A program made the translations under genes and the position numbers. Below the pieces are notes generated by a model. It did no database searches, was not told the origin of the DNA, and was given only the letters and a program-made list of their open reading frames with translations. DNA of 64,000 bases from G965237725 sp965237725 (lineage in GTDB: Bacteria > Pseudomonadota > Gammaproteobacteria > Arenicellales > Poriferihabitantaceae): the NCBI GenBank assembly GCA_965237725.1, contig OZ250151.1, positions 124,001 to 188,000 of the forward strand, written 5' to 3'. Positions 36,897-45,015 of the stretch are shown one piece after another. Within the stretch, counting starts at the first letter, position 1, and each line of letters begins with the position of its first letter.

Positions 36897-37616
36897 ATGG
36901 CTTTTGAAGATCAACAATTGGCTCGTCGATACCAGGATATTTGCGAAAATATAATCAAATTATCCACAGCCTACCATAGAAAATCACAAGAGATTAAACT
37001 GGTAGCGGTAAGCAAACGCCATAGCCCGGACAAAGTCATTGACCTTATAAAAATCGGGCATCGCGAGTTTGCTGAAAATTACCTTCAGGAAGGCCTCGAC
37101 AAAATCCAGCACGTAGGTGAGTATTGTCAGGATAATGCCATCACCGATCCCATCTATTGGCATTTCATTGGCCACATTCAGAGTAAAAAATGCAAAAATA
37201 TTGCCCAAAACTTCCATTGGGTTCATACCGTTGACAGTCTTAAAGTCGCAGAAAAACTGAATCAGCATCGCCCGCCACTCGCTCCGCTTAACGTTTTGAT
37301 CCAGCTCAATTTGCAAAAAGAAGAATCCAAATCGGGCATTGGCCCTGACCAGCTTGCTGAATTGGCAAATGCCATCAAAGCCTTACCAAACCTTGTGCTA
37401 CGCGGGCTTATGATTATTCCGATGCTGGAAACCGATCTCGACCATCAACGAAGTGTATTTAAGCAATGTAAACTAGCCCTTGAAGGTTTAAATCATCAGG
37501 GCCACAACCTCGATCAATTATCCATGGGGATGACTGGGGATATGGAGGCTGCTATCGCTGAAGGGTCTACACAGATCAGAATTGGGACGGCGATATTCGG
37601 CGCCAGGCCACAATAG
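36897..37616 (+). CDS. YggS family pyridoxal phosphate homeostasis protein
   Basis: The 239-residue protein is a fold-type III PLP-binding protein (PLPHP, YggS/PROSC) that controls PLP supply and amino/keto-acid balance and has no known enzymatic activity. Visible are KLVAVSKRHSPDKVIDLIKI with the PLP lysine, FAENYLQEGLDKI, WHFIGHIQSKKCKNIAQNFHWVH split over two motifs, and LSMGMTGDMEAAIAEGSTQI, the phosphate-binding end. It overlaps no gene; proC follows after 16 bases. Confidence 0.93.
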   Translation: MAFEDQQLARRYQDICENIIKLSTAYHRKSQEIKLVAVSKRHSPDKVIDLIKIGHREFAENYLQEGLDKIQHVGEYCQDNAITDPIYWHFIGHIQSKKCKNIAQNFHWVHTVDSLKVAEKLNQHRPPLAPLNVLIQLNLQKEESKSGIGPDQLAELANAIKALPNLVLRGLMIIPMLETDLDHQRSVFKQCKLALEGLNHQGHNLDQLSMGMTGDMEAAIAEGSTQIRIGTAIFGARPQ

Positions 37617-37632
37617 ACCTTTTATTAATTTT

Positions 37633-38472
37633 ATGACTAAGCCAAACTTAAATCAGTCTATCGCTTTTATCGGCGGTGGAAACATGGCCCGCAGCATTAT
37701 TGGCGGATTAATCACCGCTGGATGGTCCAAAGAAAAACTATTTGCATCTGATCCGCTAGCAGATCAGAGGGATAACCTCGAAAATGACTTTGGCATCAAA
37801 TGTTTTGACGACAATAATCAGTGCATCGAGCACGCGGATATTGTTGTGTTTTCGGTCAAACCTCAGATGATGAAAGCAGTGGTGCAATCGTCTGGACCTG
37901 CACTGGTTAAAAAACAACCGCTGTTAATATCAATCGCCGCTGGAATCAGAATGGCAGATATTCTGAGTTGGGCTGGAAAAACAATGGCATTTATTCGGGT
38001 CATGCCCAATACCCCTGCACTGGTTAATTGTGGTGTCTCGGGCCTGCTCGCCAACGATCTGGCCACAGATGATCAGCGAAACGCTGCAGAAAATATTATG
38101 CGGGCAGTTGGTGAAATCGTCTGGGTGAATAATGAAAGTGATATTGATGCCGTTACTGGGGTCTCGGGTAGCGGGCCGGCCTACTTTTTTAAACTGATGG
38201 AAATCATGATAGCTTCAGCAGGCCGGCATGGCCTTTCTAATGATGCCGCTAAAACACTGGTTCTACAAACCGCCCTTGGTGCAGCAAAACTAGCGGTCAG
38301 CAGTGAACATCTGCCAGACATACTACGAAAACAGGTCACTTCCCCCGGCGGTACCACGGAAGCCGCGATATTAAAAATGGAGGAATTGGGTATTGATGAG
38401 ACCGTCGCCCAGGGCGTGCGCGCAGCGGTAGAAAAATCTGATGAACTAGCACATGATTTAGGAGATCAATAG
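37633..38472 (+). CDS. proC: Pyrroline-5-carboxylate reductase
   Basis: ProC reduces pyrroline-5-carboxylate to proline with NADPH. From the ATG at 37633 it has 279 residues (an upstream start at 37582 would overlap yggS). Signatures are SIAFIGGGNMARSIIGGLI (NADP fold), VFSVKPQMMKAVV, FIRVMPNTPALVNCGVSGLL, and the C-terminal DAVTGVSGSGPAYFFKLMEI and TSPGGTTEAAILKMEE. It lies between yggS and yggT in the conserved order. Confidence 0.95.
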   Translation: MTKPNLNQSIAFIGGGNMARSIIGGLITAGWSKEKLFASDPLADQRDNLENDFGIKCFDDNNQCIEHADIVVFSVKPQMMKAVVQSSGPALVKKQPLLISIAAGIRMADILSWAGKTMAFIRVMPNTPALVNCGVSGLLANDLATDDQRNAAENIMRAVGEIVWVNNESDIDAVTGVSGSGPAYFFKLMEIMIASAGRHGLSNDAAKTLVLQTALGAAKLAVSSEHLPDILRKQVTSPGGTTEAAILKMEELGIDETVAQGVRAAVEKSDELAHDLGDQ

Positions 38473-39045
38473 ATGCCATATATACAAAATGCATTGAGTT
38501 TCACAATTGAAACATTAGTTGGGCTTTATTTGATCGCTGTCATTTTACGATTCCTGTTTCAGCTATTTCGTGTTGATTTTCGAAACCCGATTTCTCAATT
38601 AATTGTAACCATCACCAATCCGCCGTTAAAAATACTGCGGCGGTTTATTCCCGGTGTTTTTGGCATCGATATGGCATCCATTGTTTTAATCATTATTATT
38701 GGAATGATTAAGACTGGATTGTTGCTTTTTGTATCCGGATTTGAATTCAATTTCCCTGGCGCCTTAATACTGGCAATAGCAGAATCTCTGAATATCATAA
38801 CCTGGACATTACTGATTATAATTTTAATCAGTGCCGTACTGAGCTGGGTCGCCCCCCGCTCCTACCACCCGGCGGTTCATTTGATTAATCAAATGAGCGC
38901 ACCCATATTAAAACCTTTCAGACGACTGCTCCCTGCAATTCAGGGTATCGACCTGTCGCCATTGCTTGCTTTATTCGTGCTTAACCTGATTCTCAGATTA
39001 GTGATCCACCCACTCACAGATTTGGGTCGACAATTTTTTATCTAG
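38473..39045 (+). CDS. YggT family membrane protein
   Basis: This 190-residue protein has two copies of a YggT unit: helix pair 1 with LYLIAVILRFLFQLFRVDFR and NPPLKILRRFIPGV, and helix pair 2 with LISAVLSWVAPRSYHPA and SAPILKPFRRLLPAIQGIDL. It is predicted to sit in the inner membrane with about four to five helices. The function of the family is not firmly known; some members are linked to osmotic or potassium stress and to cell division. Its ATG directly follows the proC stop, so the two genes are translationally coupled. Confidence 0.92.
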   Translation: MPYIQNALSFTIETLVGLYLIAVILRFLFQLFRVDFRNPISQLIVTITNPPLKILRRFIPGVFGIDMASIVLIIIIGMIKTGLLLFVSGFEFNFPGALILAIAESLNIITWTLLIIILISAVLSWVAPRSYHPAVHLINQMSAPILKPFRRLLPAIQGIDLSPLLALFVLNLILRLVIHPLTDLGRQFFI

Positions 39046-39064
39046 GGCCAATGGTAAAAACTGG

Positions 39065-40639
39065 TTACTGGTTAAATCGGGGATCCCGGGAAATATAAAT
39101 AATTAGCAAAACAACAGGGATCCCGAGCAACGTTGTAAACAGGAAGAACGAGGGATACCCAAGGCCCTCTACCATACTACCTGAATATCCGCCGAGGATT
39201 TTGGGTAACAGTGTCATCAAGGAAGTGAAAATCGCAAATTGCATTGCTGTAAATTTGATGTTGGTCAAAGCCGATAGAAATGCAACAAATGCGGCACTTG
39301 CCAGCCCCCCACTCAGATTATCTGCACCAATTACAACGTATAAGAACAAGGGGTTGTAGCCGGTGTTGGCGAGTACCATAAATAGCAAATTGGTTGCGGC
39401 GGATAGAATAGCGCCTAACAATAATATGCGGATCACGCCGTAGCGGAATGACATTAGACCGCCGAGAATGCCCCCAAAAATAGTCATTACAATTCCGAAT
39501 AACTTGGAAACCGTGGCGATTTCATTTTTCGAATATCCCATATCATAATAAAACACATTGGATATAGCGCCGAGCACGATATCTGAAATCCGATACATCC
39601 CCACCAGGGCTAACAATACTATTGCGCTGGAAACGCCATAGCGTTTGAAAAATTCAGCTATGGGTTCCAGATACAACGTCTTCACCACTACGGCATTAAC
39701 TATTTTTATTGATATGAGCGCTCGTGCCAGACCATAGGCAATCACAATACCCAATCCCAGGCGCAGGAATTCAGCGATAACGCTGGACAGGGTTTTGTTG
39801 TTAAACAGCTCATTTAGGAAAGTTTTTGAGGATGAAATGAAATCCGTGGATACCACATAAGTTGCAATAAAACCCGCAACACAACAGATAAACAGAATGA
39901 CAACTTGTAAATTTTTATTTAGGGTTTGTTCATTTTCCAAATCCGATGGGTTGCTAGCGGAGCCTTCAGGTTCGGAAATTATCAGCGTAGTGGCTACACC
40001 TATTAACATGCAAGCAGCCATTAAAATATAAGAAGTGCGCCAGGCCGAATAGGAATAGGATTCTGAAGTTGAGCCGAGGTAGCTGGCCAGATATAACACA
40101 CCTGCTCCGGCCATCAGCATTCCCAGCCGATAACCAACGATATAAGTTGACGACATCAGCGCCTGCAATTTTAGATTTGCAGATTCGATTCGATAAGCAT
40201 CGATGACAATGTCCTGGGTTGCAGACGAAAAACCAAGCAATACAGCGGCAAATGCGAGGTATACCAGACTTGAGCCGGAAGCCGGGTCCAGGCTCGACAT
40301 CGCAATAATGGCGGTTATGACCAAAATCTGTGCAAACAACATCCAACTTCGCCGACGACCGAGTAATCGAGTCAGAAAGGGCAAAGGTAAAGTATCAACC
40401 AGTGGCGCCCACACAAACTTGAATGAATAACCCAACGCAGCCCAGCTAAAATAGGTGATTACCGAGCGATCAATACCTGCCTCCCGCAACCACAATGATA
40501 GGGAAGAAAATATTAACCAAAGCGGTAGTCCTGCTGAAAATCCGAGAAACAACATGGTAAGCACTCTCGGGTGCAGGAATGCTCGTAGGGTTTCTCTCCA
40601 GCCGGGTTTTGAACTATCTGAAATTAGGGTGTCATTCAT
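39065..40639 (-). CDS. AmpG-like MFS permease
   Basis: The 524-residue protein is an AmpG-type major facilitator with about 14 hydrophobic segments. AmpG imports anhydro-muropeptides from the periplasm for cell-wall recycling and, in some bacteria, beta-lactamase induction. Family sequences are the N-terminal FLGFSAGLPLWLIFSSLSLW, FVWAPLVDTLPLPFLTRLLG, FAAVLLGFSSATQDIVIDAY and GADNLSGGLASAAFVAFLSA. The long spacer of about 70 residues in the middle is typical for AmpG homologues. It is divergent from pyrE; the substrate assignment is by family. Confidence 0.88.
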   Translation of the reverse strand: MNDTLISDSSKPGWRETLRAFLHPRVLTMLFLGFSAGLPLWLIFSSLSLWLREAGIDRSVITYFSWAALGYSFKFVWAPLVDTLPLPFLTRLLGRRRSWMLFAQILVITAIIAMSSLDPASGSSLVYLAFAAVLLGFSSATQDIVIDAYRIESANLKLQALMSSTYIVGYRLGMLMAGAGVLYLASYLGSTSESYSYSAWRTSYILMAACMLIGVATTLIISEPEGSASNPSDLENEQTLNKNLQVVILFICCVAGFIATYVVSTDFISSSKTFLNELFNNKTLSSVIAEFLRLGLGIVIAYGLARALISIKIVNAVVVKTLYLEPIAEFFKRYGVSSAIVLLALVGMYRISDIVLGAISNVFYYDMGYSKNEIATVSKLFGIVMTIFGGILGGLMSFRYGVIRILLLGAILSAATNLLFMVLANTGYNPLFLYVVIGADNLSGGLASAAFVAFLSALTNIKFTAMQFAIFTSLMTLLPKILGGYSGSMVEGLGYPSFFLFTTLLGIPVVLLIIYISRDPRFNQ

Positions 40640-40777
40640 ATATTTTAAATTAAAATTTCGAATTTATTCAAGAATACGATGTAATCTATGGGGATGACCC
40701 TGGCCCAGGTATAAGAAGTTTGATGATAAGTTCAGGCAATTTAGGGATACCATCGCTTTCAGCTGGGGACATTATCC

Positions 40778-40783
40778 TATAAT
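40778..40783 (+). promoter_or_regulatory. Candidate -10 box of pyrE
   Basis: TATAAT lies 34 bases before the pyrE ATG in the divergent AmpG/pyrE gap. No clear -35 hexamer is visible, so support is limited. Confidence 0.35.
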
Positions 40784-40817
40784 ACCCAGAGTTAACGTAA
40801 AAATATAAACATTAAAG

Positions 40818-41471
40818 ATGACAAACAATGATTCAAAATCTGAGTTCCTGCAATTATGCATTGAAAGTGACATATTGCGTTTTGGAGAATTCACCCTCAA
40901 GTCTGGTCGAACCAGTCCTTATTTTTTTAATGCCGGACTGTTTAATACGGGTGGACTACTCGCCAAACTGGGGAAATTTTATGCATCCTTAATAGCGGCA
41001 GAAATTCAGCCGGACTTTATGATGTATGGGCCAGCGTACAAAGGTATTCCGTTAGTCGCTGCAATTGCGGTACAACTTGCTCAATTCGAAAATAGAAATA
41101 TTGCCTATGCATTTAACCGCAAGGAAACCAAAGACCACGGTGAAGGCGGCATTATCGTAGGTGCAGACCTGGTCGGTGACGTTGTGGTTGTCGATGATGT
41201 GATTACTGCGGGTACATCAATAAATGAATCAGCAAATATTATCAATGACTCCGGAGCAACATTGTCAGCCATCGTCATTGCCCTGGACCGTCAGGAAAAA
41301 GCCGTAGGAGAAGATTTATCAGCGGTGCAGATTGTTAAAAAAAAATATAATGTCCCGGTGCACTCCCTGATAAAACTGGATGATCTGATCGAATTTATAA
41401 AATCATCCGAAAAATTCAATCAACACGTCGATGTCGTTGTGGACTACCGTGACACTTACGGTTGCAATTGA
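40818..41471 (+). CDS. pyrE: Orotate phosphoribosyltransferase
   Basis: PyrE joins orotate and PRPP to give OMP in UMP synthesis. The protein has 217 residues. Signatures are FGEFTLKSGRTSPYFFNAGL (orotate contact), DFMMYGPAYKGIPLVAAIAV, FNRKETKDHGEGG with the catalytic Lys/Asp loop, and the PRPP-binding VVVVDDVITAGTSINESA. Length and motifs are standard for Gammaproteobacteria. Confidence 0.96.
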   Translation: MTNNDSKSEFLQLCIESDILRFGEFTLKSGRTSPYFFNAGLFNTGGLLAKLGKFYASLIAAEIQPDFMMYGPAYKGIPLVAAIAVQLAQFENRNIAYAFNRKETKDHGEGGIIVGADLVGDVVVVDDVITAGTSINESANIINDSGATLSAIVIALDRQEKAVGEDLSAVQIVKKKYNVPVHSLIKLDDLIEFIKSSEKFNQHVDVVVDYRDTYGCN

Positions 41472-41534
41472 AGATGTTTATTTAGCAAATCGAAATCTAA
41501 ATATCAGAAACTACCTGATAATCGAGAAATTTTG

Positions 41535-42494
41535 TTAACCGCCACTCTTAAAAAATTCCATTGCCAGATCGGAATTATTGTCAGCGGCAGACTGCATCCA
41601 GTAAAGTCCAAGAGATTGGTTTGGATCAGGCGCCTCGTTGATATGATACAGGCCCATGCGATATTGGGCATCCGCATGACCCGCCTTAGCGGCAGTTTCA
41701 TACCAGGATAATGCAGCCGAGAAATCTTTTTTTAGGCCTTTGCCTTGTTCATACATTTGTCCGAGTATGAACTGGGAATCACGATGACCGTCTTCGGCTA
41801 GGGCTAATAAATGTTCCACGGCATGATTATATTCGCCTTGGGAAATTGACTGACTGGCCAGTTTTAAGGCCGCCTGCTCCTCAACTTGGGACATTGTCCG
41901 GCTGGTATTGATGCCCCGATACAGTTTTTGATCCTTCGTTAATTCTGCATACATGGGTTGGTAGAGCGAATACAAAAATCCAGCCGCATTTTTGTTTCCA
42001 TTTTCCAGAGCCATCTTTAACCAACCCATGGCCGCGACCTGATCCTGGGGAATGTCAGCACCACTCCAATATAACGCACCGACGTTAAATTGTGACAAAC
42101 CGTGCCCCTTACGCCCTGCATCTTCCCAAAGTGCCTTCGCCTGCAGCACATCCTTTTTAACCCCAAATCCCTGGAAATAAGCCAGACCCAAATTAAATTG
42201 CGCAGAAATATAACCCATCTCGGTTGCGCGTCGGTAATAAGAAACACCTGTTTCGTAATTTCTTAAAACACCAAGTCCACGCATGTATAAACGCCCCAGA
42301 CTAAACTGGGCTCGCGCATCGTCTTTGAGATTTTCTGCGGACCAAATTTCACGCGCAGCTGCAAAATCTTTACCCTTGAATGCGGCAAGACCATCATCGT
42401 AGGCATCGGCGAATAATGTAACAGGCATTGCATAGAGCAAAACCACAATTACTATTGATTTAAATGGATATTTAAATTTGGTAGCGCTACTCAT
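41535..42494 (-). CDS. Exported Sel1-repeat protein
   Basis: From the ATG at 42494 the protein has 319 residues and begins with a signal peptide ending near LFADAYDDG. Five to six Sel1-like alpha-alpha repeats (ARAQFSLGRLYMRGLGVLRN, SAQFNLGLAYFQGFGVKKDV, DSQFILGQMYEQGKGLKKDF, DAQYRMGLYHI) follow in two groups separated by a less regular stretch at about 160-230. Sel1 proteins act as periplasmic or envelope adaptor scaffolds. No partner can be inferred. A TTG at 42503 would add three residues. Confidence 0.85.
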   Translation of the reverse strand: MSSATKFKYPFKSIVIVVLLYAMPVTLFADAYDDGLAAFKGKDFAAAREIWSAENLKDDARAQFSLGRLYMRGLGVLRNYETGVSYYRRATEMGYISAQFNLGLAYFQGFGVKKDVLQAKALWEDAGRKGHGLSQFNVGALYWSGADIPQDQVAAMGWLKMALENGNKNAAGFLYSLYQPMYAELTKDQKLYRGINTSRTMSQVEEQAALKLASQSISQGEYNHAVEHLLALAEDGHRDSQFILGQMYEQGKGLKKDFSAALSWYETAAKAGHADAQYRMGLYHINEAPDPNQSLGLYWMQSAADNNSDLAMEFFKSGG

Positions 42495-42535
42495 CGCAAA
42501 CAAAGGTGAATCTAATGAAATTTCAAAAATTTTAA

Positions 42536-42874
42536 TCAGAGGGCATCCTGATCGAGTTCACCGGTACGGATTCTTACCGCCTTATCCAGGTCATAAACAA
42601 ATATTTTCCCGTCGCCAAGCTTGCCAGTCTGCGAAGCCTGGACTATGGCATCAACAACCTGATCCAGTCGCTCGCTGTCAACAGCAACTTCGAGTTTGAC
42701 CTTGGGCACAAAATCAACTACATACTCTGCGCCGCGGTAAAGTTCGGTATGCCCCTTTTGTCTACCAAAACCCTTAACCTCTGTCACGGTCATCCCCTGG
42801 ACACCAATTTCTGATAGCGCATCCCTAACTTCGTCGAGTTTAAATGGCTTAATTATCGCGGTTATTAGTTTCAT
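42536..42874 (-). CDS. glnB: Nitrogen regulatory protein P-II
   Basis: PII senses 2-oxoglutarate, ATP/ADP and, through uridylylation, glutamine, and controls NtrB and GlnE. From the ATG at 42874 it has 112 residues, the canonical length. Tyr51 in the T-loop (HTELYRGAEYVV) is the uridylylation site; the B-loop GKLGDGKIFV and the C-loop RIRTGELDQDAL are present. No amtB is adjacent, so I call it glnB rather than glnK. It follows the tRNA-Arg gene directly and matches the glnA-ntrBC system in this window. Confidence 0.93.
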   Translation of the reverse strand: MKLITAIIKPFKLDEVRDALSEIGVQGMTVTEVKGFGRQKGHTELYRGAEYVVDFVPKVKLEVAVDSERLDQVVDAIVQASQTGKLGDGKIFVYDLDKAVRIRTGELDQDAL

Positions 42875-42909
42875 TCGTATTAACCAACCCAACTATCAAT
42901 TCTAAAGAA

Positions 42910-42986
42910 TGGCGCGCCCGGAAGGATTCGAACCTCCGACCCCCTGGTTCGTAGCCAGGTACTCTATCCAACTGAGCTACGGGCGC
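42910..42986 (-). tRNA. tRNA-Arg (anticodon ACG)
   Basis: The 77-base gene folds into a complete cloverleaf: acceptor GCGCCCG / CGGGCGC, D-loop AGCTCAGTTGGATAGAGT, anticodon loop CTACGAA, T-arm GGAGGTTCGAATCCTTCC, discriminator G and an encoded CCA. The ACG anticodon is expected to be edited to ICG by TadA. It pairs with the tRNA-Ser gene upstream. Confidence 0.97.
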
Positions 42987-43103
42987 ATGTTACAACGTTG
43001 TTTAACCCTACAGAAGTAGCAACATTATTTCAATGAAGACTTCCAAATTTAAATCCATTTTCCAGCAGTAAGAATTATTAATCCAAATACCCAATTTTAT
43101 AAC

Positions 43104-43194
43104 TGGCGGAGAGAGAGGGATTCGAACCCTCGAAGAGCTATTAACCCTTACGCCCTTAGCAGGGGCGCGCCTTCAGCCGCTCGGCCATCTCTCC
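43104..43194 (-). tRNA. tRNA-Ser (anticodon GCU)
   Basis: The 91-base gene has the long variable arm of class II tRNAs, acceptor GGAGAGA / TCTCTCC, anticodon GCT in the loop CTGCTAA, T-arm GAGGGTTCGAATCCCTC and an encoded CCA. It lies between csrA and tRNA-Arg, the conserved csrA-serV-argV order of Gammaproteobacteria. Confidence 0.97.
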
Positions 43195-43251
43195 GTTACC
43201 ATCGATTAGTTTCGTCGATAGTAAGACAAAACTGCTTGAGGTTAAATCTGT

Positions 43252-43557
43252 TTATGAATTGTGTGGATCTGGGCTTTCCGGATCGGGATCATCCATATCA
43301 GATTGATGATCATCATACTCAGAGTTATTGTCATCATCCATATCATCATCATGCATATCTTCATCGTGACGATTTTGACCGGAATCATCCCCTTGTTCGT
43401 GCTTGATTCGATAATAGATTTCTTCGCGATGAACGGGTATTTCTTTGGGTGCATTAATTCCGATTCGTACCTGGGTCCCACGCACGCCTAAAACCGTCAT
43501 GCGGACGTCATCACCAATATATACTGATTCACCTATGCGGCGAGTAAGGATTAACAT
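43252..43557 (-). CDS. csrA: Carbon storage regulator CsrA with acidic C-terminal extension
   Basis: CsrA is a dimeric RNA-binding protein that binds GGA motifs in leaders of mRNAs and represses or stabilises them. Residues 1-54 match the family closely (MLILTRRIGES, VLGVRGTQVRIGINAPKEI, and VHREEIYYRI with the RNA-contact Arg44). The protein then continues for about 47 residues, far beyond the usual 61-residue length, with 17 Asp plus many His, Ser and Met (HDEDMHDDDMDDDNNSE, for example). The tail is highly acidic and probably disordered. Position between lysC/alaS and tRNA-Ser is canonical. Confidence 0.95.
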   Translation of the reverse strand: MLILTRRIGESVYIGDDVRMTVLGVRGTQVRIGINAPKEIPVHREEIYYRIKHEQGDDSGQNRHDEDMHDDDMDDDNNSEYDDHQSDMDDPDPESPDPHNS

Positions 43558-43706
43558 TTTGCTCTGCTCCTGTGTTTAAATTCAATTTAACTAATATCTC
43601 ACTGACATCACTTTCGCCAATACTGCATCTACACCATGGCACCTAATGTCAGGGTTGGAAAATATAGAATATCCAGCCGAAATTCAAGTCCAGTTACAAA
43701 AACATC

Positions 43707-44927
43707 TTATCCAGCAACGTCAAGATCGAATTCTTTATGCAGCGTTCGTACCGCCAACTCTGTATATTCTTTGTCGATAGTAACAGAAATTTTGATTTCC
43801 GAGGTCGAGATCATTTGGATATTGATACCTTTTTCTGACAGCGCACGAAACATGGTAGTGGCTATCCCTGCGTGGGAACGCATGCCAACACCCACTGCAG
43901 AAATCTTCGCCAGGTTGGTATCTCCGACTAAGGTTTCGGCATTTAGTTCCTTCACTACCGGCGCCAGCAAATCCATGCTTTTTTGTAAATCTTCCTGGTT
44001 AATTGTGAAGGTAAAATCGGTTAATCCGTCACTACCAATGTTCTGGACAATCATATCTACATTGATATGGGCGTCAGCGATGGGCCCCAGAATAGCGTAT
44101 GCAATTCCGGGTTGATCAGCCACACCTCTTATAGTGATCTTGGCTTCATTGTCAACGGAAGTAATTCCGGAAATCAGGGGTTGTTCCATATCTTTTTCCT
44201 CGTAAGTAATCAGTGTTCCAGGTCCGGGTTCAAAAGAAGATAGCACCCGCAATGGAACATTATATTTTCCGGCAAATTCAACGGCGCGAATTTGCATGAC
44301 TTTTGCACCCGCTCCGGACAGCTCCAACATTTCCTCAAAGGTTATTCTGTCCAGGCGTCGCGCTTCCGGTACCACTCTGGGGTCTGCGGTATAAACGCCG
44401 TCTACGTCTGTAAATATTCGACACTCATTCGCCTTCAACGCCGCAGCCATTGCCACCGCTGTGGTATCCGAGCCGCCGCGCCCCAGAGTGGTAATATCAT
44501 TTGCAGCACTTATACCCTGAAACCCGGCGACCACCACAACTCGTCCCTGATCCAAATCGCGATGCACACGATCCGCATCGATTCTTTCGATCCGCGCCTT
44601 GCCGTGGATAGGGTCGGTGCAAATAGAGACCTGAAACCCGGTATAGGAGCGCGCGGGTACGCCAATATTTTGTAATGACATTGCCAGCAATGCAATGGTG
44701 ACCTGCTCTCCAGTGGAAACCAGTACATCCATTTCTCTGGCTGCGGGCTGCTCACATATCTCCTTGGCCAGAGCAATCAGTCGATTGGTCTCTCCGCTCA
44801 TGGCAGATACCACCACTACAATTTGGTCACCTTTTTTTACGCTGGCTGCAACACTTTTTGCCACGGCATTAATCCGTTCCACGGATCCCACCGAGGTACC
44901 ACCATATTTTTCAACAATTAACGCCAA
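43707..44927 (-). CDS. lysC: Aspartate kinase
   Basis: This stand-alone aspartokinase phosphorylates aspartate for lysine, threonine and methionine synthesis. The 406 residues carry ALIVEKYGGTSVGSVERINA (substrate loop), GFQGISAANDITTLGRGGSD (ATP site) and two ACT domains from about 270 onward (TIRGVADQPGIAYAILGPIA, KISAVGVGMRSHAGIATTMF) for feedback inhibition. It starts with TTG, giving the usual family N terminus. Placement between alaS and csrA is common in Pseudomonas-type genomes. Confidence 0.95.
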   Translation of the reverse strand: MALIVEKYGGTSVGSVERINAVAKSVAASVKKGDQIVVVVSAMSGETNRLIALAKEICEQPAAREMDVLVSTGEQVTIALLAMSLQNIGVPARSYTGFQVSICTDPIHGKARIERIDADRVHRDLDQGRVVVVAGFQGISAANDITTLGRGGSDTTAVAMAAALKANECRIFTDVDGVYTADPRVVPEARRLDRITFEEMLELSGAGAKVMQIRAVEFAGKYNVPLRVLSSFEPGPGTLITYEEKDMEQPLISGITSVDNEAKITIRGVADQPGIAYAILGPIADAHINVDMIVQNIGSDGLTDFTFTINQEDLQKSMDLLAPVVKELNAETLVGDTNLAKISAVGVGMRSHAGIATTMFRALSEKGINIQMISTSEIKISVTIDKEYTELAVRTLHKEFDLDVAG

Positions 44928-45015
44928 CAGAATTTATCCAATAATAAAATGGCGCCGGATTACAACCGCTTCGGCAAAAAAAGTAAAGAGAAAATCTCAG
45001 CCATATAAAACACCG

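Noticed and set aside
41502..41520. Terminator between pyrE and the Sel1 gene
   Set aside because: A six-base TATCAG/CTGATA stem is too weak and has no clear T-run.
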